Shown here piece by piece: positions 24,790 through 32,467 of a stretch of 32,485 nucleotides of DNA (the stretch's first letter is position 1; each line of letters starts with the position of its first letter). The position numbers and the translations under genes are program-made. Below the pieces are notes generated by a model. The model saw only the letters and a program-made list of their open reading frames with translations. It searched no databases and was not told where the DNA came from. Origin of the DNA: CAYNVS01 sp964400725. GTDB taxonomy: Bacteria > Myxococcota_A > SURF-8 > CAYNVS01. The stretch lies in the NCBI GenBank assembly GCA_964400725.1, contig CAYNVS010000036.1:1-32485 (forward strand). Reading direction: 5' to 3'.

Positions 24790-25485
24790 ATGGCGCACGA
24801 GTTGCTCGACCAGCTGGCCGCATGGGGACTCGTATTTGTATCGCTTCTATTCATCATCGATCCGCTGGGCGCCGTGCCTATATTTCTGGCGCTCACCGAA
24901 AGCATGGACGATAAAGACAGAAAGAAAGTCGCGCGAAAAGCGAGCTTCGTCAGTTTTTGGGCGCTGGTTGTTTTCGCTCTGGCGGGCGGCGCAATAATGA
25001 GCGTCTTCGGGTTTACGATGGACGCCTTCAGAATAGGCGGCGGCATTCTGCTTTTCCGCGTAGCCGTTGACATGATGAGGGCGCAGACGCCCAAAGACAA
25101 AGGCTCGCATTCTGATTATCTCGGCGATAAAACCGCCATGGAAGACATGGCGATTGTGCCGTTGGGCGTTCCGCTGTTGAGCGGCCCTGTCGCGATTACC
25201 ACAGTCATGGTTCATGCCTCCAACGTGAAACACTGGTTTGTCGATTTTCCAATTTTAATCGGCTGCGTGGCCTCCGTGTCCATTATCAGTTATATCACGC
25301 TTGCAAACGCCTCAAAATTATTAAAGTATTTAGGCCCGTCCGTTTTAAAGACGACGCTTAGAATAATGGGACTTCTTCTTGTTATTATGGCGGTTCAGTT
25401 CGTCCTAAACGGCGGAGCGGGATTTATGAAAACCGTCGCCTCAGACCTTGCCAAAGCCGGAATAATGTTCAAAACAGTTAAATAA
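24790..25485 (+). CDS. MarC-family integral membrane protein
   Basis: This 231-residue inner-membrane protein belongs to the MarC (UPF0056) family, with about six hydrophobic segments. Recognisable parts are LFIIDPLGAVPIFLALT in the first helix pair, FRIGGGILLFRVAVDMM in the middle, and AIVPLGVPLLSGPVAITTVM, the most conserved block. MarC was once linked to multiple antibiotic resistance, but that role is not supported; some relatives are amino-acid exporters. The start ATG lies 4 bases after the adenosine deaminase stop, so the two are co-transcribed. No terminator is obvious after it, and the next gene has its own strong promoter. Confidence 0.9.
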   Translation: MAHELLDQLAAWGLVFVSLLFIIDPLGAVPIFLALTESMDDKDRKKVARKASFVSFWALVVFALAGGAIMSVFGFTMDAFRIGGGILLFRVAVDMMRAQTPKDKGSHSDYLGDKTAMEDMAIVPLGVPLLSGPVAITTVMVHASNVKHWFVDFPILIGCVASVSIISYITLANASKLLKYLGPSVLKTTLRIMGLLLVIMAVQFVLNGGAGFMKTVASDLAKAGIMFKTVK

Positions 25486-25506
25486 TTTCTTTTAAAATTA
25501 AATCAG

Positions 25507-25534
25507 TTGCCAACAAATTCATGCGGGGTATAAT
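25507..25534 (+). promoter_or_regulatory. Promoter of the EEP-fold lipoprotein
   Basis: TTGCCA (25507-25512) and a perfect TATAAT (25529-25534) are 16 bases apart. Transcription would begin near 25541, giving a leader of about 40 bases with AAAGGAG just before the ATG at 25581. This excludes the upstream in-frame ATG at 25521, which lies inside the promoter. Confidence 0.65.
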
Positions 25535-25580
25535 TCAATTGAAATTATTTTTTAATCGTTTTTTAACAAAGGAGCTTTTC

Positions 25581-26531
25581 ATGTTCTCAAAACGCCATCC
25601 AATTAACTTATACACGGTTGCGGCGTTCCTTTTAGCGTTCTCTTTCTCTTTATTGTCCTGCGGATCGAACGACTCAAAACCCGCCGACAAGTGGGACCAC
25701 CGAGATATGAAAGTTATGAGCTTCAATATTATGTGTTCGTTTTGCGGCAACGATAAGGGAAACGATCCATGGCAGGCAAGGGTAAATTATTTCGCCGACA
25801 TTTTTAAAAGGCACGCGCCTGATTTAGCGGGCTTACAAGAGCTTACGTTCGCAAAGGAAATCAACGACCAAATTTTACCGCTTATCGACGGCTACAAGGC
25901 GATATACGCCCGCGACCTTGAGCCCGAAGAGACGACCTCGTGGACGGATTACCCCGACGCGACAATAGTTTATCTGGCCTCGCGCTTCGAACCGTTGGAA
26001 ACCGGCTGGTATTGGAACAGCGAAACGCCCGATACCGCTTGGGCGAGCGGATGGAGCGAAAACGGCTCGTTGTGGCGAATAGTCGTATGGACAAGATTCA
26101 AACAAATCAGCGACGGACGAGAATTTATTTTCGCGACGACGCATTTCGACAACAATCAGCCAAACCAGCCGCACAGCGCCGTTTTGGCAATAAACCGCTT
26201 TAAAGCAATGGCCGAAACGTATCCGGTAATTTTCGTCGGCGATTATAACTCCAAGCCAGGAGTTGAGGCGTACGCGACGCTCGCGACCGGAATTGGCGGA
26301 ACCGGATTTCATTTTTTAAACGCATACGATTTGGCCGGATCGACTTTTCTGCAAGTTACAAACCTTAACCCCAAACCGGCTTACGACCCGGCGAGCAGAA
26401 TCGACCACATATGGCTGGCGGGAACCGCGCAATGGGGCGCCGCCGAATGGACTGTGGATATGACCGGTTACGGAGAGCATAATTATTATCCGTCCGATCA
26501 CTTTCCGATTTTAAGCGTGATTAAATGGTAA
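25581..26531 (+). CDS. Lipoprotein of the endonuclease/exonuclease/phosphatase (EEP) superfamily
   Basis: This 316-residue exported protein has a signal peptide ending LLSC (Cys27), a good lipobox. The EEP fold is clear from the ordered motifs: KVMSFNIM with Asn49, LAGLQEL with metal-binding Glu87, FATTHFDNN with His188, VGDYNSKP with Asp221 and Asn223, RIDHIWL, and the final YPSDHFPI with Asp306 and His307. All metal and catalytic residues are present. The superfamily includes DNases, sphingomyelinases and inositol-phosphate phosphatases; the small size and lipidation suggest a surface phosphodiesterase or nuclease for scavenging, but the substrate cannot be told. The ATG follows AAAGGAG. 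Its stop lies 4 bases from the stop of the convergent mscS-type gene. Confidence 0.9.
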   Translation: MFSKRHPINLYTVAAFLLAFSFSLLSCGSNDSKPADKWDHRDMKVMSFNIMCSFCGNDKGNDPWQARVNYFADIFKRHAPDLAGLQELTFAKEINDQILPLIDGYKAIYARDLEPEETTSWTDYPDATIVYLASRFEPLETGWYWNSETPDTAWASGWSENGSLWRIVVWTRFKQISDGREFIFATTHFDNNQPNQPHSAVLAINRFKAMAETYPVIFVGDYNSKPGVEAYATLATGIGGTGFHFLNAYDLAGSTFLQVTNLNPKPAYDPASRIDHIWLAGTAQWGAAEWTVDMTGYGEHNYYPSDHFPILSVIKW

Positions 26532-26535
26532 CTTG

Positions 26536-27678
26536 CTAAGATTGTTTGATTACTTCAACCTTAATAGGCTCGTCCGAGCGAAGCGTGCGCGTGGGGAACG
26601 GTATGTTTATTCCTTCGGCGGAAAAGCGTTTGTAAACGTCTATCTTAAGACGGGAAGAAACGTTGAACACGTTCGTATAGGGCTTTGTGTAAAAGTCTAA
26701 AATAATATTTACGCTGAAATCCGCAAACCGGTCGATAAACGCCAAAGGAGCCGGGGCGGCGGTTACGTCCTCGTATTTCGCGGCCTCTTCCTCAAGAATT
26801 TTTATAACTTTTTCAACGTCGCAGCCGTACGCTACGCCTATTTCGATGCGTCCGCGCATCATGTCGTTTGGATAGGCGTAATTTATTACGCGCTCATTTA
26901 CAAGTTGTTTATTAGGAATAATAATAATATTTTTATCGAAATTCAGCAGACGAGTCGAACGGATGCCAATGTCGGCAACGTCGGCGACCGTGCCGTCGGA
27001 AAGTCTTATTCTGTCGCCGGGGCGGACGTTGCGATCAATTAAAAGCGCAAAGCCGGCAAACATATTGCCCAAGGTGTCTTGAGCCGCCAAACCAACCGCC
27101 AGCGAGCCGACGCCAAGCGCCGTTACAATCGAATAAATATCCTGATTGAAAGTTTTCATAACGGCTATGACCATAACCATAAATATGAAAACCGCGGTAA
27201 CTTTGCGTAAAAGCGGGTAAAATTCCTTAACGAAAGTGAATTTATCCTGTTTGCCTTCTTTGGCTTTTTCCGCCGCTTTGTCGCCTATGTGGTCAAAGAA
27301 AGTTCGGTTGATGGCCAGAGCCGTCCAGAAAAAACACCCGATAATAAACAGCTTGGAAATTTTCAAAGTCGCCGCAACCCATAGCTCCGCGTCGAAACGC
27401 GGCGGCAGCGCTTTTATAGTAAGGTATAGCGCTATGGCGAAAGAGGCGTAGGCCAGAGGCCGCGAGCACGCCACCGCCAGTTTGTCGTCCAAATCGGAGT
27501 TGGTGAAACTTGTTAGTTTGGGAAGCGCGTAACGCATAAAAATTCTTACGGCGAACGCAAAAACCAATCCTAAAACAAAAACGACCAGCGAATTTCTATA
27601 TTCGAAATTTGGCGGCAGAAGACCGAACAGGTTATCAACGCCTGAGACGTTTAAAATTAATCCGTTTAATCCAAACAT
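26536..27678 (-). CDS. MscS-family small-conductance mechanosensitive channel
   Basis: This 380-residue inner-membrane channel opens under membrane tension to release solutes on osmotic downshock. Four hydrophobic segments occur before the pore: about 30-48, 75-92, 104-122 and 160-175. The pore helix TM3 at 183-212 is Gly/Ala-rich (TALGVGSLAVGLAAQDTLGN), the family signature. The beta domain follows (FALLIDRNVRPGDRIRL, IGIRSTRLLNFDKNIIIIPN), then the alpha/beta C-terminal domain. The form is a mid-size MscS with one extra helix pair. ATG 27678 has GGAG seven bases upstream. It lies 18 bases after the UbiB-type kinase stop and is probably co-transcribed with it. Confidence 0.93.
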   Translation of the reverse strand: MFGLNGLILNVSGVDNLFGLLPPNFEYRNSLVVFVLGLVFAFAVRIFMRYALPKLTSFTNSDLDDKLAVACSRPLAYASFAIALYLTIKALPPRFDAELWVAATLKISKLFIIGCFFWTALAINRTFFDHIGDKAAEKAKEGKQDKFTFVKEFYPLLRKVTAVFIFMVMVIAVMKTFNQDIYSIVTALGVGSLAVGLAAQDTLGNMFAGFALLIDRNVRPGDRIRLSDGTVADVADIGIRSTRLLNFDKNIIIIPNKQLVNERVINYAYPNDMMRGRIEIGVAYGCDVEKVIKILEEEAAKYEDVTAAPAPLAFIDRFADFSVNIILDFYTKPYTNVFNVSSRLKIDVYKRFSAEGINIPFPTRTLRSDEPIKVEVIKQS

Positions 27679-27696
27679 TGCGGAGCTCCAATTTGC

Positions 27697-29352
27697 TTAT
27701 TTGTTTTGCTTGAAAGTCATCAGGAACATCAACCCGAATAAAAGCGCGAAAATAAAACAAATGATGCCCATCCATCCCGGACTCTCCGGGGCGCTCCCGA
27801 TTAAAAGCGCCCCCGCCACCGACGCGCCTGCGATTATGAGAGCAAAACCTATCCGCGTTCCGGCAACCGCCTGAAAACGATTCTCCTCTTCTTTGGGAAT
27901 ATGCAATTCGATTGCAATATTTCCATGTTCGATTTTATCCATCAACCGCTGAAGCTGGCGCGGCATATCCTTTCCCATTTCGGTTAGGTTGCGCAGCGTT
28001 TTTACGAGCTCCTCAAGCATCCTTTCAGGTTTGTACCGTTCGGCTATGAGCCTGCCCGCATGCTCTTTCGCCTGCGTGGTAACGTCGAAGTCGGGGTCTA
28101 AGCTGCGCCCGATTCCTTCCAGCGCCACCAGCGTTTTCGCTAAAACTATAAGGTCGCGGGGAAGCGTTAGTTTGTGGCGCATCGCCACCTGCGCCATTTC
28201 AAGGAAAATCTGCCCGGTGTTAATTTGATTGAGCGGCTTGTTAAGCCAAGGTTTGACCAGTTTTTCCAAATCCTGCGCGAACGCTTTTTCGTTCACGCTT
28301 TTGCTCGATGGAGATATTTTTAAGTAAGTTCTTGCGAGAGCGTCGAAGTCTTGACTCATTAACGCTATGAAAAGATTAGCCAGTTCCTCTACAAGCTGTT
28401 CGGACAGCTCGCCTACCAATCCGAAATCTATCAACGCGATTTTGCTTTCCGACATTACTATTATATTGCCGCCGTGCAAATCGCCGTGAAAAAGTCCGTG
28501 GTCGAAAATCATTCTAAAGAATGAATCCATTCCCATCTGCGCAAGTTTTTTAAAGTCGTAACCTTTTTCGCGAAGAACGTCGAGGTCGGATATTTTTATT
28601 CCCTCGACGTAATCCATCACCATGACTTTCTTCGTGGTGTAATCCCAGTAAATCATCGGAACAAAGCCCGAAGGGTCGTCGTCGAAACATTCGCGCATTT
28701 TATCGCAGTTTTGCGCTTCGTGCATAAAGTCGAGCTCTTCGCGTATCGCGCGGGAGAACTCGGACACAACGTCCTTCGGGCGGAAAAAAGACAGGTTTTT
28801 TACGTATTTCTCCATCAAATCCGCGAGCGAAAACAGTATCGACAAATCAGTTTCGATAAGTTCCGCTATCCCTTCCCTTTGAACCTTCACGACAACGACC
28901 GTTCCGTCGTGCAGGCGGGCTTTATGAACCTGCGCAATGCTTGCGCTGCCAAGCGGTTTTTCGTCAATCTCCGCAAACGCTTCTTCGAGATTGATTTTCA
29001 GCTCGTCCGCCAATACCTTTTTTACCGACTCAAAGGGAATGGGATTGGCGTCGTCCTGCAATCGTTTGAATTCGTTAAGATATTCTTCGGGTATAAGGTC
29101 GGGGCGCGTGCTTAGTATCTGACCGAGCTTGATGAACGTGCCGCCCAGTTCTTCAAACGCCAAGCGCATTCTTTCCGCCTGACTTTTTGACGCCTCAATT
29201 TCTTCCGGCGTCGGCTCTTCATTCTTATCTTCCTTGCCCAAATACCTCGCCAGCCCCATTTGTAAAATTATTTTATAAAAACCATGCTTGCGAAATACCT
29301 GAAGAATTTGGTTGAGCCGCCCGATATTTTTTAACGTCCTCGATAGAGCCAT
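27697..29352 (-). CDS. UbiB/ABC1 (AarF)-family atypical kinase
   Basis: This 551-residue protein belongs to the UbiB/ADCK family, which supports isoprenoid quinone synthesis in many bacteria, through ATPase or lipid-handling activity. Hallmarks are the KxGQ motif GTFIKLGQ (Lys75, Gln78), the Ala-rich nucleotide loop GSASIAQVH (135-143), Lys156 in VVVVKVQ, the catalytic HGDLHGGN (289-296) and DFG at 309-311. The C-terminus has two hydrophobic segments (about 495-545) separated by a short turn, as in membrane-anchored members. No quinone biosynthesis genes are nearby, but the preceding ispH makes isoprenoid precursors, which fits a lipid or quinone link. It has its own promoter, partly inside the end of ispH. 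AAGGA precedes the ATG. Confidence 0.92.
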   Translation of the reverse strand: MALSRTLKNIGRLNQILQVFRKHGFYKIILQMGLARYLGKEDKNEEPTPEEIEASKSQAERMRLAFEELGGTFIKLGQILSTRPDLIPEEYLNEFKRLQDDANPIPFESVKKVLADELKINLEEAFAEIDEKPLGSASIAQVHKARLHDGTVVVVKVQREGIAELIETDLSILFSLADLMEKYVKNLSFFRPKDVVSEFSRAIREELDFMHEAQNCDKMRECFDDDPSGFVPMIYWDYTTKKVMVMDYVEGIKISDLDVLREKGYDFKKLAQMGMDSFFRMIFDHGLFHGDLHGGNIIVMSESKIALIDFGLVGELSEQLVEELANLFIALMSQDFDALARTYLKISPSSKSVNEKAFAQDLEKLVKPWLNKPLNQINTGQIFLEMAQVAMRHKLTLPRDLIVLAKTLVALEGIGRSLDPDFDVTTQAKEHAGRLIAERYKPERMLEELVKTLRNLTEMGKDMPRQLQRLMDKIEHGNIAIELHIPKEEENRFQAVAGTRIGFALIIAGASVAGALLIGSAPESPGWMGIICFIFALLFGLMFLMTFKQNK

Positions 29353-29363
29353 TTTGCATCCTT

Positions 29364-29382
29364 ATATTTTTAATAAAAATAT
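29364..29382. repeat. Perfect AT-only inverted repeat in the ubiB-type leader
   Basis: ATATTTTTA (29364-29372) and TAAAAATAT (29374-29382) are exact reverse complements around a single A. On the minus strand this lies between the -10 box and the ribosome-binding site, covering the expected transcription start. It could be an operator. Confidence 0.5.
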
Positions 29383-29412
29383 ATTATATCACGACTCCGC
29401 CATGCTTTACAA
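29383..29412 (-). promoter_or_regulatory. Promoter of the UbiB-type kinase gene, overlapping the ispH stop
   Basis: On the minus strand TTGTAA (29412-29407) is followed after 18 bases by a perfect TATAAT (29388-29383). The -10 box contains the ispH stop codon, so the kinase and channel genes can be transcribed apart from glyQ-ispH. Confidence 0.55.
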
Positions 29413-30253
29413 GTTTGCACACGATTTCATTTACAACGGACAGCGGGCAGCTTGTCGCGGAGACGATTCCAACTCTGGCGCCTTCTTTTATCAAACTCAT
29501 GTCTAGTTCTTTTTCCGTCTCGATAATGACGGCCTTTGTCGCGGGCGTTTGCGACGCTTTAAGAAGAGAATTGGCGTTAGACGATTTTTTGCTTCCCGCA
29601 ACAAATACCAAATCGCACTGAGAGGCGATTTTAATCGCTTCTTCCAGCCGCGACTTGACAGGAGAGCAAATCGTCTCCCTCGCTTCTATGTCAATTGCGG
29701 GGATGCGTTTCATAAGCTCCTGCGTAAAAGCGTAAAGCTCGCGGGTCGGCTTAGAGCTTTGTCCGACTATGAATATTTTGCGGGCGCCGGCAAGTTGGTT
29801 AAGAAGTTCGTCGTCAACTTCGTCAGCGATTATCACGCATGAACGGTCGTCTTGAGCCGCCAGCGCTTCCGGGTGAGTTTTCGAGCCGAAAAAAACAACC
29901 GTTTCGCCGAATTCGACCGCTTTATCCACCGCCGCGAAGGTTCGCCGTATTCTGCGGCAGACCGCGTCGATGATTTTGCAGTTTTTGCCCTTAAGTATTT
30001 TTACCTGCGCCGTAGTCGCTCCGTGAGCGCGCAAAACGACCGTCGAGTTCTCCGGAGCGTCCGCCGCGTCGTCTATTATAACAAGACCGGCCGCGCTCAA
30101 ACGGGAAATAATTTCGTCGTTATGCGCGGGCAGGCCGAGAGAATAAACGGGCTCTCCGCGGGAGTTTGCAAGAGTCTTTTCGATGGCGCGAACGGCGAAC
30201 TCCACGCTGCCGCAAAACCCCGTCAGGGCCGCGACTTTAATTGTGAATTTCAT
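29384..30253 (-). CDS. ispH: Divergent 4-hydroxy-3-methylbut-2-enyl diphosphate reductase (IspH)
   Basis: IspH is the last, [4Fe-4S]-dependent step of the MEP pathway, making IPP and DMAPP. The 289-residue protein has the three cluster cysteines: Cys14 (GFCGSV), Cys99 (IIDAVC) and Cys196 (ETIC). His44 (AHN), His77 (RAHG), His127 and Glu129 (HPE), Ser224/Ser225/Asn226 (SSN) and Ser268 also align with active-site positions. Several normally fixed blocks differ: the GVxRA part of the first motif is SVEFA, DATCP is DAVCR, QTT is QSS (Ser in place of the key Thr), and the residues after the third Cys are changed. The protein is probably still an IspH but a distant one. I chose ATG 30253, which overlaps the glyQ stop in ATGA, because the upstream in-frame stretch is Arg-rich and lies inside glyQ. 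Confidence 0.82.
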   Translation of the reverse strand: MKFTIKVAALTGFCGSVEFAVRAIEKTLANSRGEPVYSLGLPAHNDEIISRLSAAGLVIIDDAADAPENSTVVLRAHGATTAQVKILKGKNCKIIDAVCRRIRRTFAAVDKAVEFGETVVFFGSKTHPEALAAQDDRSCVIIADEVDDELLNQLAGARKIFIVGQSSKPTRELYAFTQELMKRIPAIDIEARETICSPVKSRLEEAIKIASQCDLVFVAGSKKSSNANSLLKASQTPATKAVIIETEKELDMSLIKEGARVGIVSATSCPLSVVNEIVCKLVKHGGVVI

Positions 30254-31131
30254 TCGCCTTTTTTCAGCAGCGGAAATCCCATTTCCTCGCGCAGCTTGAG
30301 GTAACCGGCGGCGCAGCCGACGGCCAGTTTCCGGACGCGCCCGATGTATCCCTGACGCTCGGTTACGGAAATCGCGCCGCGGGCGTCGAGCATGTTGAAG
30401 TGATGGCTGCATTTCAGACAGAAATCGTACGCGGGAAGAACGAGTTCCGCCGCCAGCAGTTTATTGCATTCCGCCTCGAACATGTTGAAGAGCTTGAAGT
30501 GCATGTCGGCGTCCGAGAGCTCGAAATTGTATTTGCTCCACTGAATTTCGTCGCGCTTGTGAACTTCCCCGTAAGTTACTCCAGCCGACCATTCGAGATC
30601 GTAAACAGAATTTTTATTTTGCAGATACGTAGCGATGCGCTCGATTCCGTAAGTAATCTCGACGGTGATGGGATTAAGGTTCTGCCCGCCTACCTGCTGA
30701 AAGTAAGTGAACTGCGTAATTTCCTGCCCATCCAGCCAGACTTCCCAGCCAAGTCCCCAAGCTCCCAGAGTCGGCCCTTCCCAGTTGTCTTCGACAAAAC
30801 GGATGTCGTGCTCGTTCGGGTCTATTCCGAACGTCTTTAGGCTTTCAAGGTAAAGTTCTTGTATGTTCTTAGGGCTTGGCTTCATAACCGCTTGAAATTG
30901 ATAATATTTCTGAAGACGGTTGGGATTTTCGCCGTAACGGCCGTCGGTAGGGCGTCGCGAAGGCTCGATGTAAGCGGCGTTCCAAGGCTCCGGCCCAAGC
31001 GCTCTAAGGAAGGTGTGCGGATTGAAAGTTCCGGCGCCTTTTTCAATGTCGTAGGGCCAGACGGCAAGACAACCCTGTTTTCCCCAAAATTCGTAGAGAC
31101 CCAACGCCAATTCTTGAAAAGTTTTGCTCAT
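30250..31131 (-). CDS. glyQ: Glycyl-tRNA synthetase alpha subunit
   Basis: GlyQ is the catalytic alpha subunit of the bacterial alpha2-beta2 glycyl-tRNA synthetase. The 293-residue protein matches the family along its length: TFQELALGLYEFWGKQGC, WPYDIEKGAGTFNPHTFLR, YIEPSRRPTDGRYGENPNRL, LGWEVWLDGQEITQFTYFQQ and ITYGIERIA. The ATG at 31131 puts AAGG at the right distance and gives the usual MSKTF-type start; ATG 31140 is too close to the same site. The beta subunit gene glyS, normally next downstream, is absent here: ispH follows with a 4-base overlap. glyS must be elsewhere in the genome. moxR lies 57 bases upstream on the same strand; a short hairpin (CGGCT/AGCCG) lies in that gap. Confidence 0.96.
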   Translation of the reverse strand: MSKTFQELALGLYEFWGKQGCLAVWPYDIEKGAGTFNPHTFLRALGPEPWNAAYIEPSRRPTDGRYGENPNRLQKYYQFQAVMKPSPKNIQELYLESLKTFGIDPNEHDIRFVEDNWEGPTLGAWGLGWEVWLDGQEITQFTYFQQVGGQNLNPITVEITYGIERIATYLQNKNSVYDLEWSAGVTYGEVHKRDEIQWSKYNFELSDADMHFKLFNMFEAECNKLLAAELVLPAYDFCLKCSHHFNMLDARGAISVTERQGYIGRVRKLAVGCAAGYLKLREEMGFPLLKKGE

Positions 31132-31188
31132 CAATTGCATCCTTTCGTTATATCAACGGCTTGAAGAGCCGCTTAAATTCATTTCGTT

Positions 31189-32145
31189 CTATCTTGGAGC
31201 CTGCGTAGAAGCCGTTATCTCGTCTATAATCGCGTCGGGCGAAAGGCCGTCCATTTCCGCCTCCGGCCTTAGAATGAGTCTGTGTCTCAAGCACGGATTG
31301 GCAATCGCCTTCACGTCGTCGGGAATTATGAAATCCCGCGAATCTATCGCCGCCATCGCTTTAGCGGCGTTCATCATCAGCACTGCCGCTCGCGGCGACG
31401 CGCCGAGAGCTATCGAAGGTTCGCGTCTTGTGCGGCGGGCTATTTGCAGAATATAATTCATCACTCCCGGTTCGACTTTAACTTCTCTTACGACTCGTTT
31501 AAGCTCGTCAAGCGCGTCCGCTTTAAGCGGCTCTCCGAAATCCCGCTCGGTAAGTTTTTTAGGGTCGAATCCGGCCTCATGGCTTTTCAGCATTTCCAGC
31601 TCCGCCGATTCTTCGGGATAACCCATTATTATCTTCATCATAAACCGGTCGGTCTGCGCCTCCGGCAAAGGGTATGTTCCTTCGTATTCAACCGGATTTT
31701 GCGTGGCGATTACGAAAAAAGAGCCGGAAAGTTTGTATTCTTCGCCCTCCACCGTAATTTTTCCCTCTTCCATCGCTTCAAGCAAAGCGGCCTGCGTTTT
31801 GGGAGGAGTTCGGTTTATCTCGTCGGCCAGCAGCACGTCCGTAAAGACCGGTCCCGGTTCGAAGCGGAAGACGCCGTCTTTCGGCATAAATATTTTGGTT
31901 CCGATTATATCCGAAGGAAGAAGGTCGGCGGTGAACTGAATTCGTTTGAACGAAAGCCCAGACGCAGAAGAAAGAACCCTGGCCATGAGCGTCTTGGCTA
32001 CGCCCGGAGCTCCTTCGATTAATACGTGGCCTCCGGAGATAAAGCCGCAGACAAGCTGCTTCGCCGCCTCGTTCTGCCCTTTAACGACGCCGTTAAGCGC
32101 GGAAAATATTTCTGAAATCGTTTTATACGCGTTCTCTTTGCTCAT
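31189..32145 (-). CDS. MoxR-family AAA+ ATPase
   Basis: MoxR ATPases are AAA+ chaperones that help mature or activate partner proteins, often with VWA-domain proteins. The 318-residue protein has Walker A GAPGVAKT (45-52), Walker B LLADEI (105-110) with Asp108 and Glu109, INRTPPKTQAALLEAMEE, sensor-1 TQNPVEYEGTYPLPEAQ around Asn150 and DRFMMK. The C-terminal lid includes ARRTRREPSIALGASPRA. Length and motifs are standard for the MRP subfamily. ATG 32145 has GAGG six bases upstream. The usual neighbours (DUF58 and VWA-domain genes) are not downstream; glyQ follows instead, so its partner genes lie elsewhere. Confidence 0.94.
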   Translation of the reverse strand: MSKENAYKTISEIFSALNGVVKGQNEAAKQLVCGFISGGHVLIEGAPGVAKTLMARVLSSASGLSFKRIQFTADLLPSDIIGTKIFMPKDGVFRFEPGPVFTDVLLADEINRTPPKTQAALLEAMEEGKITVEGEEYKLSGSFFVIATQNPVEYEGTYPLPEAQTDRFMMKIIMGYPEESAELEMLKSHEAGFDPKKLTERDFGEPLKADALDELKRVVREVKVEPGVMNYILQIARRTRREPSIALGASPRAAVLMMNAAKAMAAIDSRDFIIPDDVKAIANPCLRHRLILRPEAEMDGLSPDAIIDEITASTQAPR

Positions 32146-32187
32146 AAATGCCTCGGCCTTTTGTTGTTTAGCCAGAACACGCGCAAA

Positions 32188-32216
32188 ATGCTACGGTAAA
32201 AGGGCGAAAAATTCAA
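32188..32216 (-). promoter_or_regulatory. Candidate promoter of moxR
   Basis: On the minus strand TTGAAT (32216-32211) and TAGCAT (32193-32188) are 17 bases apart. The leader to the ATG at 32145 would be about 35-40 bases. The -35 box overlaps the stop of the short upstream gene. Confidence 0.4.
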
Positions 32217-32467
32217 GAAAAACGACGGCGCGTAAACGCGCAATTTGGCGTATCCGCCGGTTCTTCTTTCTCTTCAATATACGCCTGCGCGTCAGCGTCC
32301 GCAATAACGGCGTCGTCCTCGCCGTCGTTGTTTTCCGCGGCCTCAAATTCCGCCTCTTCGCCGTCGCCCTTATGATTAATAATTAGATTCGACTCGGAAC
32401 AATTAGCCGCTAAAACGGAAAAAACAAAAGAGAAAACAAAAAATATTTTAACGCCCTTTGCTTTCAT
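32213..32467 (-). CDS. Short acidic exported protein, possible lipoprotein or truncated gene
   Basis: This 84-residue reading frame begins with a convincing signal peptide (MKAKGVKIFFVFSFVFSVLA) followed by ANC; Cys23 could be lipidated, but Asn at -1 is poor for a lipobox. The mature part is an Asp/Glu/Ala-rich linker like those in the lipoproteins at 16197 and 22734. It then stops after a short basic tail (AFTRRRFS) instead of leading into a folded domain. The final codons overlap a GC-rich hairpin and T-run, which suggests either a real tiny protein ending in its own terminator or a gene that lost its 3' part. AAGG lies about 11 bases before the ATG. No function can be assigned. Confidence 0.5.
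   Translation of the reverse strand: MKAKGVKIFFVFSFVFSVLAANCSESNLIINHKGDGEEAEFEAAENNDGEDDAVIADADAQAYIEEKEEPADTPNCAFTRRRFS
32215..32241 (-). terminator. Possible terminator overlapping the end of the short acidic gene
   Basis: On the minus strand GCGCG (32241-32237) pairs with CGCGC (32232-32228) around a 4-base TTTA loop. CGTCG and five T follow. The hairpin is coding, which is unusual. Confidence 0.4.

Noticed and set aside
24420..25100. 226-codon minus-strand open frame across adenosine deaminase and the MarC gene
   Set aside because: It lies antisense to two clear family members, has no recognisable motif or ribosome-binding site, and is explained by codon bias of the real genes.
30254..30412. 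N-terminal extension of ispH by 53 codons
   Set aside because: The extension is Arg-rich, overlaps glyQ in another frame and has no IspH similarity; the family start is at 30253.
31132..31188. Short hairpin before glyQ considered as a T-box or attenuator
   Set aside because: The 57-base gap is too short for a T-box, and the 5-pair stem lacks a T-run.
31282..32022. 246-codon plus-strand open frame opposite moxR
   Set aside because: The product is Arg/Phe/His-rich shadow sequence, and the opposite strand encodes an intact MoxR ATPase.
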